Assembly (NCBI GenBank): GCA_963718605.1
Contig: OY970363.1
Location: 1,736,001-1,800,000 of the forward strand
DNA from: JACCXE01 sp963718605
GTDB lineage: Bacteria > Actinomycetota > Acidimicrobiia > Acidimicrobiales > JACCXE01
Length of the DNA stretch: 64,000 nt
Direction: 5' to 3'
Shown piece after piece: positions 18,210 to 27,116 of this stretch. Each line of letters begins with the position of its first letter. The stretch's first letter is position 1. The notes under the pieces are model-generated. The model was not told the origin of the DNA. It worked only from the letters and a program-made list of their open reading frames with translations, and made no database searches. Made by a program: the position numbers and the translations under genes.

Positions 18210-18241
18210 CCCCAAAACGTTCGCGTCTTACGATCAGTTCG

Positions 18242-19180
18242 ATGAGTGAACAGATCGGTGACGGCGTTACGCAGATCGACACGCTGCTGGGCGGGTGGAC
18301 CGAGGTCACCGCCGGCTATCTCGTGGAAGGCCCCGCGCCGGTGCTGGTCGAGACCGGCAGCCAGTCCTCCGTCCCTCAGCTACTGGCCGCGCTCGAGGCG
18401 CTCGGGGTGGGCGCCAACGACCTCGCCGGCATCGCCGTGACCCACATTCACCTCGACCACGCCGGCGGCGTCGGCGACGTCGCCCGAGCGTTTCCGAACG
18501 CCACGGTCTACGTGCACGAGAAAGGTGCGCGGCATCTCGCCGACCCGTCCAAGCTCGTGAACTCGGCGGCCATGGTCTACGGCGATTTGCTCGACTCGCT
18601 ATATGGCCGGCTCGACCCGGTCGAGGCCGAGCGCATCCATGTGCTGCAAGACGGCGAGGACATCGAGGTCGGGCCCGGTCACGTGTTGACCACCGTCGAC
18701 TCGCCCGGGCACGCCAAGCACCACCTCGCATTGCACGACTCGAACAGCGGGTTGCTCTTCGTCGGTGACGCCGTCGGCGTGCGCCTGCCCGACGCGGGGG
18801 TCTTGCGCCCCGCCACGCCGCCACCCGACTTCGACCTGGACCAGGCATTGACGTCGCTGGCGAAGTTCGCGGCACGCCGCCCGACCGGCATCGCACTCGC
18901 GCACTACGGCCTCGTGCCCGACCCCGAGACCGTCTGCGACGAGGCGGAAGGCATTCTGCGCTCATGGGCCGAAGTCGCGGAACGCGCATGGCAGGCCGGT
19001 GAAGACATCGCCGACGCGCTGGACGCGGCCTTTTCGTCTGAACTCGACGGCGTGCCCGTCGAACATCGCGAGAAGCTCGAAACCCTCAACGGCGTGCACT
19101 CCAACGCGGCCGGATTCCGGCGCTGGCTCGACACGCGCCACACCCATACGCACCCCGACGGCACCACGCACACGCACTGA
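18242..19180 (+). CDS. Metallo-beta-lactamase-fold hydrolase with His-rich tail
   Basis: This 312-residue protein has the zinc-binding motif THIHLDHAGG (His 68, 70, 73 and Asp 72). PGHAKHH supplies the next His, FVGDAVG the bridging Asp and ALAHYG the last His. It is closest in pattern to glyoxalase-II-like or quinolone-resistance-type MBL enzymes; the substrate is unknown. The C-terminus is HTHTHPDGTTHTH, a likely metal-binding tail. Its stop overlaps the start of the HAD gene (TGATG). Confidence 0.88.
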   Translation: MSEQIGDGVTQIDTLLGGWTEVTAGYLVEGPAPVLVETGSQSSVPQLLAALEALGVGANDLAGIAVTHIHLDHAGGVGDVARAFPNATVYVHEKGARHLADPSKLVNSAAMVYGDLLDSLYGRLDPVEAERIHVLQDGEDIEVGPGHVLTTVDSPGHAKHHLALHDSNSGLLFVGDAVGVRLPDAGVLRPATPPPDFDLDQALTSLAKFAARRPTGIALAHYGLVPDPETVCDEAEGILRSWAEVAERAWQAGEDIADALDAAFSSELDGVPVEHREKLETLNGVHSNAAGFRRWLDTRHTHTHPDGTTHTH

Positions 19181-19896
19181 TGCCCGCCATCGAAGCGGTC
19201 ATCTTCGACTGGGGCGGCACGCTGTCGCAGTGGGCCGATCAAGAGGTCGTTGACACGCTGTGGCGGCCGGCCGCAGACGTGTTGCACCCCGAACGCGGCG
19301 ATGAACTTCACCGGGCACTCCTCGAGGCCGAAGGCGCGTCGTGGCAGAGCTTGCGCGCCGGGCAAGAGTCGGCGCGTCTCAACGAGATCGTGGCGGCCGC
19401 GGCCATCAGCGCGGGCTTGGTGAACGTCGACCATTTGCACGCCGAGGCGGCCCAGGCCTATCTCGACGCCTGGGCGCCGCTCATCGTCCATCACCCCGAC
19501 GCGTTGCCCGTGCTCGCCGCCTGCAAGTCGATCGGGCTCAAGACCGGGCTGCTGTCCAACACTCACTGGCCCGCCGAGTTCCACAACGCGATGCTCGAGC
19601 GCGACGGCCTGGCCGAGTTCCTCGACGCGTGCGTCTACTCGTGCGACCTGTCCCACATGAAGCCGCATCCGATCGCATTCCGGTCGGTTTTGAAGACGCT
19701 CGACGTGTCCCCGGGCAAGGCCGTGTTCGTGGGGGACCGGTTGCACGACGACATCTTCGGTGCCCAACAGAGCGGCATGCGCGCCGTCTACGCCACGCAC
19801 GGTATGGACGACGACTTTCCCGTGACCCCCGACGCCGTGATCCATTCGCTGAGCGAGCTGATTCCGGTCCTCGACGGCTGGCTTGAGTTGGGTTGA
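19180..19896 (+). CDS. HAD-superfamily hydrolase
   Basis: This 238-residue protein carries HAD motif I as FDWGGTLSQW (nucleophile Asp 10; the usual second Asp is Gly, a common variant), motif II in LLSNTHW, the Lys in MKPHP and motif IV as FVGDRLHDDIFGAQ. It is a probable small-molecule phosphatase. It is translationally linked to the upstream metallo-hydrolase, so the two may act on one pathway, but no substrate can be named. Confidence 0.88.
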   Translation: MPAIEAVIFDWGGTLSQWADQEVVDTLWRPAADVLHPERGDELHRALLEAEGASWQSLRAGQESARLNEIVAAAAISAGLVNVDHLHAEAAQAYLDAWAPLIVHHPDALPVLAACKSIGLKTGLLSNTHWPAEFHNAMLERDGLAEFLDACVYSCDLSHMKPHPIAFRSVLKTLDVSPGKAVFVGDRLHDDIFGAQQSGMRAVYATHGMDDDFPVTPDAVIHSLSELIPVLDGWLELG

Positions 19897-19923
19897 CCCA
19901 AACCGGCCTGGAAGGATGGGGGC

Positions 19924-20274
19924 ATGCGTAAGTTCTTCATTGCTGCCGCCGCTGTAGGTCTCCTTGCGGGCGCGGCTTGCTCCGACTCCAAAGACAAGCC
20001 GTCATCCACCCCCATCGGCGACGACGTCCCGGCGGCGGCAACTATCAAGGCGACGGGCACTACCTGGGCTCCGGACGACGTGACCGTGAACACCGGCGAT
20101 GTGGTCGAGTGGGACGTCGACGGCAGCATCGTGCACGACCTCCACGGCGACGAAGGCGTGAGCCACAAAGCCGCCTCGACCTTCAAGGTGACCCACAAGT
20201 ACACCAAGGCCGGCACCTACTCGTACCAGTGCACCATCCACGCCGGCATGACCGGCACTGTGACCGTCAGCTGA
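19924..20274 (+). CDS. Cupredoxin (plastocyanin-like) lipoprotein
   Basis: This 116-residue protein has a signal peptide with the lipobox LAGAAC (Cys 20), so it is a probable membrane-anchored lipoprotein. The type-1 copper ligands are visible: His in IVHDLH, then Cys-x-x-His-x-x-Met in YQCTIHAGM. The family shuttles electrons or handles copper at the outer face of the membrane. Confidence 0.92.
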   Translation: MRKFFIAAAAVGLLAGAACSDSKDKPSSTPIGDDVPAAATIKATGTTWAPDDVTVNTGDVVEWDVDGSIVHDLHGDEGVSHKAASTFKVTHKYTKAGTYSYQCTIHAGMTGTVTVS

Positions 20275-20281
20275 CGGTCAT

Positions 20282-20308
20282 CGCCGTCGAACCGGAGGTT
20301 CGACGGCG
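20282..20308 (+). terminator. Terminator hairpin after the cupredoxin gene
   Basis: CGCCGTCGAACC and GGTTCGACGGCG are a perfect 12-bp stem with a 3-nt loop, 8 bp after the stop. A second small stem GCGCC-TTC-GGCGC (20409-20421), followed shortly by CTTTTTGG, lies before the convergent ABC gene. Confidence 0.8.
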
Positions 20309-20435
20309 AGCTATATCGTCGGCCTGACGGCCGGCGTTCTTATGCTCCGGACCGGCCAAGCCGGCTCCTCCGCGCCCGTCGCCGTTACTTCAGCTCGCTC
20401 TTTTGCTTGCGCCTTCGGCGCTCGCGGCTTTTTGG

Positions 20436-22289
20436 TTAGGTCGTGGCGAGTCTCGCGGTTAGTTCGGCGTAGAGGCCGCCGGTGGTCATTAGTTGTTGGT
20501 GGGTGCCGCGTTGGATGATGCGGCCGGCTTCGACGACGAGGATCTGGTCGGCGTCGTGGATGGTGGAGAGGCGGTGCGCGATCACGATCGCGGTGCGGCC
20601 GGCGAGCGCGACGGCCAACGCCTCTTGCACCAGAGCTTCGGTCTCGGCGTCGAGGTGGCTGGTGGCTTCGTCGAGGATCACGATGGCCGGGTCCTTCAGC
20701 AACAGCCGCGCGATTGCGAGGCGCTGCTTCTCGCCTCCCGATAGCCGGTAGCCGCGTTCGCCGACGACGGTGTCGTAGCCGTCGGGCAGGCTGGCGATCA
20801 CGTCGTGGATGCGAGCCCGGCGGCACGCTTCGTGCAAGTCCTCGGTGGTGGCGCTGGCCCGGGCGTACCGCAGGTTGTGTTCGATCGTGTCGTGGAACAG
20901 GTGCGGGTCTTGCGTGACCACGCCGATCCCTTGGCGCAGGCTGGCGAGACTGAGTTGGCGCACGTCGACGCCGTCGATCGCCACGGTGCCGCCCGTGACG
21001 TCATACAGGCGCGGTACGAGGTTGGCCATGGTGGTCTTGCCGGCACCGGACGGGCCGACCAGCGCGATGAGCGTGCCGGGTTCGGCTACGAACGACACGC
21101 CGTGCAGGATCTCGTCCGAGGGCTCGTCGCTCAACGGCGACTCGCCGTCACCCTCGAGCGACGCCACCGACACTGACGACGGTGCCGGGTAACGAAACAC
21201 GACGTTGTCGAACTCGACCCTGCCTTGGCAGTTCTTCAGCTCAACGGCATCAGGGGCATCGGTGATCGACAGCGGCGCGTCGAGGATCTCGAAGCATCGT
21301 TCGAAGCTCACGAGCGAACCGAGCAGGTCGACGCGCGCGCTGGCGAGATCCGTCAGCGGCGAATACAAGCGGCTGACGAGCAGCGAGAGCGCGACCAGCG
21401 CGCCGACGGTGATCGACCCGTGGATGACGGCCCGGGCCCCGAACCAGTAGACGGCGGCCGTGCCGAGCGCGCCGACGAGCGTGAGCGACGCGTAATACAG
21501 GCGGCTCGCCATGGCCAGGCTTACGCCGGTGTCGCGCACGGTGCCCGCCGTCTCGGCGAACATGTCGCGCTCGGTCTTGCCGCGCCCGAACAGCTTCACG
21601 AGCAGTGCCCCACTCACGTTGAAGCGCTCGGCAAGCGTGGCCGACATCGACCCCTGCAGCTGCATGCGTTGGCGACTCAACGCGACGATGCGCGGGCTCA
21701 GCGTCTTGTCGATAACCACGAGGAACGGGATGATCAGCAACGCCGCCAGGGTGACCTGCGGCGAAAACGACAGCATCGCGGCGACCACGGCAATAAGCGT
21801 GCAGAGGTCTGACCAGACCGTGGCGATGGTGCCCACGGTGGCCTGCGCTCCGACAACGTCTGAACTCATGCGGTTGAGCAACGCGCCGGTTTGCGTGCGG
21901 GTGAAGAACGCCAGCGGCAGCTGCTGGCCGCGCTCGAACATGGCCATGCGCAGATCGAAGATGAGCCCTTCGCCGATGTGCGCACCGAACCAACGGGTGA
22001 CGGATCGCAGCGCGGTCTCGCCCAGCGCCGCGGCGACCGCCAGCACGAACAGCAGGTTGACCTGACCGATGTTCTTGTGCGGAATCGCACCATCGATCAG
22101 GCGCTTGAAAATGAACGGTGACGCGATGGCCACCGCGGCGGTGACCGCGATGGTGAACAGGTAGAGCACGAGCATGGCGCGGTAGGGACGCGCAAAACCC
22201 CAGGCTCGTTTCAGAGTGGCGCGATCGACTTTGGCGGCCTGGTCACGCCGGGCCAGCTTGGCCATCGGCATCATGCGGTGTGGGTGCAT
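20436..22289 (-). CDS. ABC-type exporter, fused membrane and ATPase domains
   Basis: This 617-residue half-transporter has a six-helix ABC transmembrane domain (about 30-330), then the nucleotide-binding domain: Walker A GPSGAGKTT, Q-loop VTQDPHLF, signature LSGGEKQRLAIA, Walker B AIVILDEATSHLD and H-loop IVIAHRLSTI. It resembles MsbA/lipid- or drug-exporter subfamilies and would work as a homodimer. A Ser/Glu/Asp-rich insert precedes Walker A. The N-terminus has several Met choices (MHPHRMMPMAK), so the start is uncertain by up to 8 residues. Confidence 0.93.
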   Translation of the reverse strand: MHPHRMMPMAKLARRDQAAKVDRATLKRAWGFARPYRAMLVLYLFTIAVTAAVAIASPFIFKRLIDGAIPHKNIGQVNLLFVLAVAAALGETALRSVTRWFGAHIGEGLIFDLRMAMFERGQQLPLAFFTRTQTGALLNRMSSDVVGAQATVGTIATVWSDLCTLIAVVAAMLSFSPQVTLAALLIIPFLVVIDKTLSPRIVALSRQRMQLQGSMSATLAERFNVSGALLVKLFGRGKTERDMFAETAGTVRDTGVSLAMASRLYYASLTLVGALGTAAVYWFGARAVIHGSITVGALVALSLLVSRLYSPLTDLASARVDLLGSLVSFERCFEILDAPLSITDAPDAVELKNCQGRVEFDNVVFRYPAPSSVSVASLEGDGESPLSDEPSDEILHGVSFVAEPGTLIALVGPSGAGKTTMANLVPRLYDVTGGTVAIDGVDVRQLSLASLRQGIGVVTQDPHLFHDTIEHNLRYARASATTEDLHEACRRARIHDVIASLPDGYDTVVGERGYRLSGGEKQRLAIARLLLKDPAIVILDEATSHLDAETEALVQEALAVALAGRTAIVIAHRLSTIHDADQILVVEAGRIIQRGTHQQLMTTGGLYAELTARLATT

Positions 22290-22354
22290 CTCAACCCGAT
22301 GGTACCGAGGGGGTGCGCGGTCGCTTTCCGGATGGACCCCTACGCTCGGCGGCC

Positions 22355-22948
22355 GTGAAGCGCAGCCCCTCCATCTTGATCTTCATCGCGTTGTTTCTGC
22401 TCGGAGCGTGTGCCGGTGGCGACAAGAAGCCGTCGCCCTCGGCTACCACCGCGAGCACGGCGGCCGACTCGCTCAAGGTATGGCAGACGGCACCGCCGTG
22501 GCCCCTGACGGACAGGCAAGGCGAGCGCATCGCCGAAGCCGGGCTTCCCTTGCTGACCGCCGAAGGCACCAAAGTGCACTACCACGCGCACCTCAACGTC
22601 TTCCACGACGGCGAGCGGGTCACCGTGCCCGCGAACATCGGCATCGACTATCAGCGTGGGGTCATCTCGCCGCTGCACACGCACGACGATTCGGGTCTCA
22701 TTCACGTCGAGGCGCTCGTCGACGAGCCGGTCACGGTCGGGCAGCTCTTGACGGAATGGGGTCTGCGGATCGCGGATGACTGCATCGCCGACACCTGCCC
22801 GCCCGCAGAAATTGCGCTCTACGTGAGCGGCGCGAAACAGAACGGACCGGCCACCGAGCACGTGTTCAAGTCGCAGGAAGAGATCACCCTGACGCTGGGA
22901 CCACCGCCTACGAAGATCCCCTCCGTGTACACGAGCGGCACGCCCTAG
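22355..22948 (+). CDS. Conserved lipoprotein with His-rich motif
   Basis: From GTG 22355 the product is 197 residues with a signal peptide and lipobox LLGAC. The mature part has HYHAHLNVFHDGE and SPLHTHDDSGLIHVEA, a recurring actinobacterial conserved domain with clustered His that could bind metal. Two Cys (DDCIADTC) may form a disulfide. Function is unknown. The longer frame upstream has no signal peptide, so GTG 22355 is preferred. Confidence 0.75.
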   Translation: MKRSPSILIFIALFLLGACAGGDKKPSPSATTASTAADSLKVWQTAPPWPLTDRQGERIAEAGLPLLTAEGTKVHYHAHLNVFHDGERVTVPANIGIDYQRGVISPLHTHDDSGLIHVEALVDEPVTVGQLLTEWGLRIADDCIADTCPPAEIALYVSGAKQNGPATEHVFKSQEEITLTLGPPPTKIPSVYTSGTP

Positions 22949-22983
22949 CCAAGAATCGTCGCTCACCCCTCGACGAGTGCCAC

Positions 22984-23000
22984 ACTTCCGGTTCGGAAGT
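22984..23000 (+). terminator. Short terminator-like hairpin
   Basis: ACTTCCG and CGGAAGT are a perfect 7-bp stem with a 3-nt loop between the lipoprotein stop and the methyltransferase start. Confidence 0.45.
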
Positions 23001-23027
23001 ACCCGGGGGATAGAAGGGCAGGACACA

Positions 23028-23964
23028 ATGCAGGGACGCGAAGCGTCCGCCAGCGGGCTGACGCCAGTTGGTCTTGGACGGTGGTACTTGCGGTCTGGGC
23101 CCGGAAACGTGGGCAAGCAGACGGCAGCGAGGTTGGTCAACTGGCAACTGGGGCGAAAATCGCGTGAGTTGCTCGTGGACACACTCGACGGCGCGCATTT
23201 CGCCGTCAACACCGAAGATCTCATTCAGCGACACATCGCAGCATTTGGCATTTGGGAACCGAGCACTACGCGGTGGTTTCAAAGCCGGCTGAAGCCGGGA
23301 GACTACGTCGTCGATGTCGGTGGCCATGTCGGTTACTACGCGGTGCTGGCCGCCCGCCTGGTCGGCGCGGAGGGACGCGTCATCTCATTCGAAGCGTCGG
23401 GAGGGATTGCTCGACCGGCTTCGCCGCAACGCGGCCTTGAACGGGTGCAACAACATCCGATCCGTGCATGCAGCGGTGTCCGATGAGACGAAGACGGTGC
23501 GGTTCACCAAGCTGACGCAACAGAACCTGGGCACGACCCGCATGGTCGCCGAAGGGATTGACACGCCGACCTCGACTTTCGAGGTGCAGGCAGCGCCGTT
23601 ACCGCAGTTGCTCGAGACCGACGAGATCCCGCGCGTCCGCCTCATCAAGATCGACGTCGAGGGTGCCGAAGGCCAAGTCGTGCGCGGCATGGAGCCGTTG
23701 CTCGATCAGCTGCATCCGGACGCGGAGATAACGGTGGAAGTAACGCCGCGCCGACTCCAGCGACTGGGCGATTCCGCCGACGCCGTCCTCGAGACCTTTT
23801 ATCGCCACGGGTACCACGCGTACCGAGTCATCAACTCGCACGCCGCCGAGTCGTACCCGTCTGCGATCCGGAACCCGGCGCCGCCGATTGTGCGGATGCG
23901 CGATTCTTTCACGGAGCCGGCGGATCTGATCTTCAGCAGGATCGACGCGGAACGCCTCAGCTAA
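23028..23964 (+). CDS. FkbM-family methyltransferase (frameshifted)
   Basis: From ATG 23028 (AGAAGGG upstream) the first part runs to VISFEAS and includes the SAM motif VVDVGGHVGYYAVLAARL. The frame then shifts at the GGG run 23399-23401. The +1 frame continues as EGLLDRLRRNAALNG and the FkbM hallmark LIKIDVEGAEGQVVRG, ending at 23964. Dropping one G joins both parts into a normal protein of about 311 residues. FkbM enzymes O-methylate sugars or polyketides. No glycan cluster is adjacent, so the substrate is unknown. An assembly error or true inactivation cannot be told apart here. Confidence 0.85.
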
Positions 23965-23981
23965 CGAACGGACTAGCGCAG

Positions 23982-25523
23982 TCAGTTTCGGTTGCCGGCG
24001 GGCGTGGCGCGCGCGAGGCCACGTAAGAGCCACGGTGTGCGACGCGCCATCGTGGCGACCGCCCGATCTGACCGGCGCATGCTGCTCTGCGCTGACGGGG
24101 TTGCCTGGGACGCGAGCGCGGCCTCGCTCGATCCAGGCTGCGCGCCGCGCGGGTCGACGGTGAGAATCTCCCACTGGCCGGGCACGCCGCGCAGCTCGTG
24201 CACACCGCGACTCTCGAATCCGATGCCGGAGCCGATGACAAGGTCGCGCACGACACTCGACACGAGGATCTCGCCCGCGGCGGCATGGCCGAGGATGCGC
24301 GCCGCGATGTGCACCGCCATCCCGCCGATGTCGTCGCCGATGAGTTCGCATTCGCCCATGTGGATCCCGGCCCGGATCTCGATCCCGAGCGGTTCGATGT
24401 CGGACCGCAACGCTTCGGCGCAACGGATGGCCTGGGTCGGACCGTCGAAGGTCGCCAGATGGCCGTCGCCCGTGCTCTTGACCACGCGCCCGTTGAATCG
24501 CAGCGTCAGTTCTTGGGTGATCTCACCGAACCGCTCCAACTGCGCCCGCCAGCGTTCGTCGCCGGCTGCGGCGGCTCGGTCAGTCGAACCGACGATGTCG
24601 GTGAAGAGCACCGACCGCAGGGCGCGATGCGCCTTCGACGGCGCGCGATTCGTGCCGGTGAGGAACTCCTCGATTGCGTCGGTGATCCGTTCCGGTTCGG
24701 AGAACCACGGCGCATGATCGTTGCCCTCGACTTCGAGGAACCGGGCGCCGGGAATGTTGTCCGCGAGATGGCGCCCGAACTGCACGGGAATGGCGTCTTC
24801 GCGCGCATGGACCACCAGCGTGGGCACGTCGAGCGTCGGCAGAACGGACGCAATATCGATCTGCATCGACGCCTCGACCGTGGCACACGCCATCCCCGGA
24901 CTCGCGCTCATGCGCTCGAGCATCCCGAGCTGACGAATTGAACGGATTGACGGCAACAGAGTCCGCAGGGCTTCGCCCGACCCCCACGCCGACTTGACCG
25001 AGCGAAGAAAGTCCTGGCTCCGCACCAGCTGCTCCAGCGACGGGGTGTAGGCCACGCCGTGGCTGGCCGCGATCCGGTCGTGGATCTCCTGCGGATCGCG
25101 CCCAATGTCGTCCCAACCCTCGTAGCCCTGCCGGGCGAACGTACCCGTGAGGATGAGCGCTTTGACCCGATCAGGGTGGGCGGCCGCGAACACGATCGCG
25201 GCCGGGCCGCCCTCGCTGACCCCGATCAGCGCCGCCCTCCCACACCCGGCCGCGTCCATGACCGCCTCGATCTCCAACGATCGTTCCTCGATCGACCGGA
25301 CCTTGGCGACCGGATCGGACAAGCCAACGCCGGCTTTGTCGAACAACACGACCCGACAGATGGTTCCGAGCCGGTCAAGAAATGCTTTGGCTTCGGGCAG
25401 CGTCCAGATCAGCTCGACGTGACTCACGAACGAGCCGGCCACGACGAGGTCAATGTCGCCACTGCCGAACACCTGGTACGCCAGGCTGATATCGCCGCAC
25501 TGCGCGTACGCGGTTTCAGGCAC
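23982..25523 (-). CDS. Alpha/beta-hydrolase-adenylate cyclase fusion (class III)
   Basis: This 513-residue protein has an N-terminal alpha/beta hydrolase domain (about 1-280; nucleophile elbow GVSEGG near 100, VVHAREDAIPV, and a GNDHAPWF His) and a C-terminal class III cyclase domain (about 300-475; FTDIVGSTD with a metal Asp, KSTGDGHLATF with the second Asp, IRAGIHMGE). The layout matches mycobacterial Rv1900c. It would make cAMP in response to a bound ligand or ester. Two stand-alone cNMP-binding proteins in this window are possible readers of the signal. The hydrolase activity itself is inferred from the motifs. Confidence 0.93.
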   Translation of the reverse strand: MPETAYAQCGDISLAYQVFGSGDIDLVVAGSFVSHVELIWTLPEAKAFLDRLGTICRVVLFDKAGVGLSDPVAKVRSIEERSLEIEAVMDAAGCGRAALIGVSEGGPAAIVFAAAHPDRVKALILTGTFARQGYEGWDDIGRDPQEIHDRIAASHGVAYTPSLEQLVRSQDFLRSVKSAWGSGEALRTLLPSIRSIRQLGMLERMSASPGMACATVEASMQIDIASVLPTLDVPTLVVHAREDAIPVQFGRHLADNIPGARFLEVEGNDHAPWFSEPERITDAIEEFLTGTNRAPSKAHRALRSVLFTDIVGSTDRAAAAGDERWRAQLERFGEITQELTLRFNGRVVKSTGDGHLATFDGPTQAIRCAEALRSDIEPLGIEIRAGIHMGECELIGDDIGGMAVHIAARILGHAAAGEILVSSVVRDLVIGSGIGFESRGVHELRGVPGQWEILTVDPRGAQPGSSEAALASQATPSAQSSMRRSDRAVATMARRTPWLLRGLARATPAGNRN

Positions 25524-26301
25524 CGGGCAAGCCTAGATGTGAACCCTTTTCGTGAAACGGCCTGGTGGTCTGCGGGCGGTTTAGCCGACCGTGACGCCCG
25601 CAGCTGCGAGGCGCTGGGTGACCGCCTGCATTAGCGCCGGAGGTATTGACGCGGTTGGCAACGCCGTCGGCGCGACGCGTGGGTTGCGCGGCGCCGTTTG
25701 GCGCCGCCTGAACGGCGTCGGCGATCCGTTGAACGATCCGCGGCACCGGCGGTGGTGTGACGGTGGCGACGCTCGTCGACGCGGGCGCCGTCGATCCACG
25801 GGTGAAGATGATGGTGCCTGGGCCAACCTTCGTCAGGCCGGCAGCCGCGCGCTCAACGCTGCGGCGGAGCTGGTCAGCCGCCTGCTGAGCAGCTGCAGCA
25901 GTCTGCTCGGCCAGGGCTTTCCAGACCCCGCCATTGTCACCGATTAACAACCAGAGCCGGGAGTCGCCGTTCCAGTCTCCAACCCTTAGATCTAAGAGCA
26001 ACCGGCGGACGGCCTCAGCCTCGCCCTTGATGTCTTGGAGCAACAACTTGGGGTCAGTGGCGCGGGTCCTGCGGATGATGTCGGAGAACTCGCCGGGGAT
26101 GTCGTCGAACGGAGGGATCCATGGGACGATCGCGTCACGTGCGGCTTCGCGTGCGGCGTCGACTACGACAGGGACGGTCCCGCTGCAGCGAGGCCTGCAC
26201 GAGAACGATCGCGGTGCCGCCGACGCGGGCGTGGCAACCACTCCCAGAAGGAGGCTGAGGTTCAGCGCGATAGCGGTGGAAACGATCCGGATACGGCGCA
26301 T
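25516..26301 (-). CDS. Secreted protein of unknown function (probable C-terminal frameshift)
   Basis: As read, 261 residues with a signal peptide (ALNLSLLLGVVATPASAAP). The middle is helical and Ala/Arg-rich (WKALAEQTAAAAQQAADQL). No family is recognised. After about residue 205 the composition changes to Arg/His/Gly-rich with poor third-position GC. The +1 frame instead continues APRNPRVAPTALP...QRLAAAGVTVG and stops at 25581 with good codon use. A one-base error near 25690-25720 is likely, which would also remove the 8-bp overlap with the cyclase gene. Confidence 0.65.
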   Translation of the reverse strand: MRRIRIVSTAIALNLSLLLGVVATPASAAPRSFSCRPRCSGTVPVVVDAAREAARDAIVPWIPPFDDIPGEFSDIIRRTRATDPKLLLQDIKGEAEAVRRLLLDLRVGDWNGDSRLWLLIGDNGGVWKALAEQTAAAAQQAADQLRRSVERAAAGLTKVGPGTIIFTRGSTAPASTSVATVTPPPVPRIVQRIADAVQAAPNGAAQPTRRADGVANRVNTSGANAGGHPAPRSCGRHGRLNRPQTTRPFHEKGSHLGLPGA

Positions 26302-26389
26302 GTTGGCTCCCTGCTCAGGCCCGCGGAATCAGGCCAACGCCCACGGTACGCCCTAACGGGTCTTTCCGGGCGAAAACCGTTCGCTTGGT

Positions 26390-26477
26390 TGGCGGAGGGG
26401 GTGGGATTTGAACCCACGGTGACTTGCGCCACAACGGTTTTCGAGACCGTCCGATTCGGCCGCTCTCGCACCCCTCC
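26390..26477 (-). tRNA. tRNA-Ser (anticodon CGA)
   Basis: The acceptor strands GGAGGGG and CCCCTCC pair fully. The anticodon loop CTCGAAA reads CGA. A long variable arm and GGTTCAAATCC T-loop are present. CCA is encoded at the 3' end (TGG at 26390-26392 on plus). Confidence 0.97.
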
Positions 26478-26508
26478 TGGTGAAACTGGGTGAAGCGGAA
26501 TCGACAAC

Positions 26509-26970
26509 TTACAACGTGGGTGCGCCGCGTCTACCAGCGAAGAACGAGGACAGGAGCGTGCCCGCTTCCGCGGCCATCACGCCATAGCGAACTTCGACGT
26601 TGTGGTTGAGACGGGGATCGGTGCAGAAGTTGTAGAGCGTTCCGCAGGCGCCCGCCTTGGGGTCGGCGGCACCGAACACGAGCCGCCCGACCCGTCCCGC
26701 AAGTAAGGCGCCGGCGCACATCGGGCATGGTTCCAGCGTGACCACGAGCGTGGCGCCCGAAAGCCGCCAATCGCCCAATACGCCCGCGGCGTCACGAAGC
26801 GCGAGGACCTCGGCATGAGCGGTCGGGTCGTTTGTAAGCTCTCGCTCGTTGTGGCGCTGGGACACCACTTTTCCGTCAATGAGTACAACCGCGCCTACGG
26901 GCACGTCTCCGTGGACGGTCGCGGCCGACGCCTCGAGCAGGGCGATTTCCATGGCCTCTTCGTCAGTCAC
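26509..26970 (-). CDS. tadA: tRNA-specific adenosine deaminase
   Basis: This 153-residue protein makes inosine at the wobble position of tRNA-Arg(ACG). The zinc/catalytic site is HAE (52-54) and PCPMC (Cys 82 and 85), with the typical family phrases HNERE and GAADPKAGACGTLYNF. It lies directly behind the tRNA-Ser gene on the same strand. Confidence 0.96.
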   Translation of the reverse strand: MTDEEAMEIALLEASAATVHGDVPVGAVVLIDGKVVSQRHNERELTNDPTAHAEVLALRDAAGVLGDWRLSGATLVVTLEPCPMCAGALLAGRVGRLVFGAADPKAGACGTLYNFCTDPRLNHNVEVRYGVMAAEAGTLLSSFFAGRRGAPTL

Positions 26971-27116
26971 GAACTTCCTTTAATCGATTTGCAGACAAAG
27001 CAGGAACTCGACAGGTTTCCATCGAATTCTTCTCTTGATCACATCATCGTTCGGGCGGCGCTGGGGCCGTCCGGTCGACTTTCTCCTGTAGGAGCCCGCA
27101 CAGCCGTGACGCTGAA

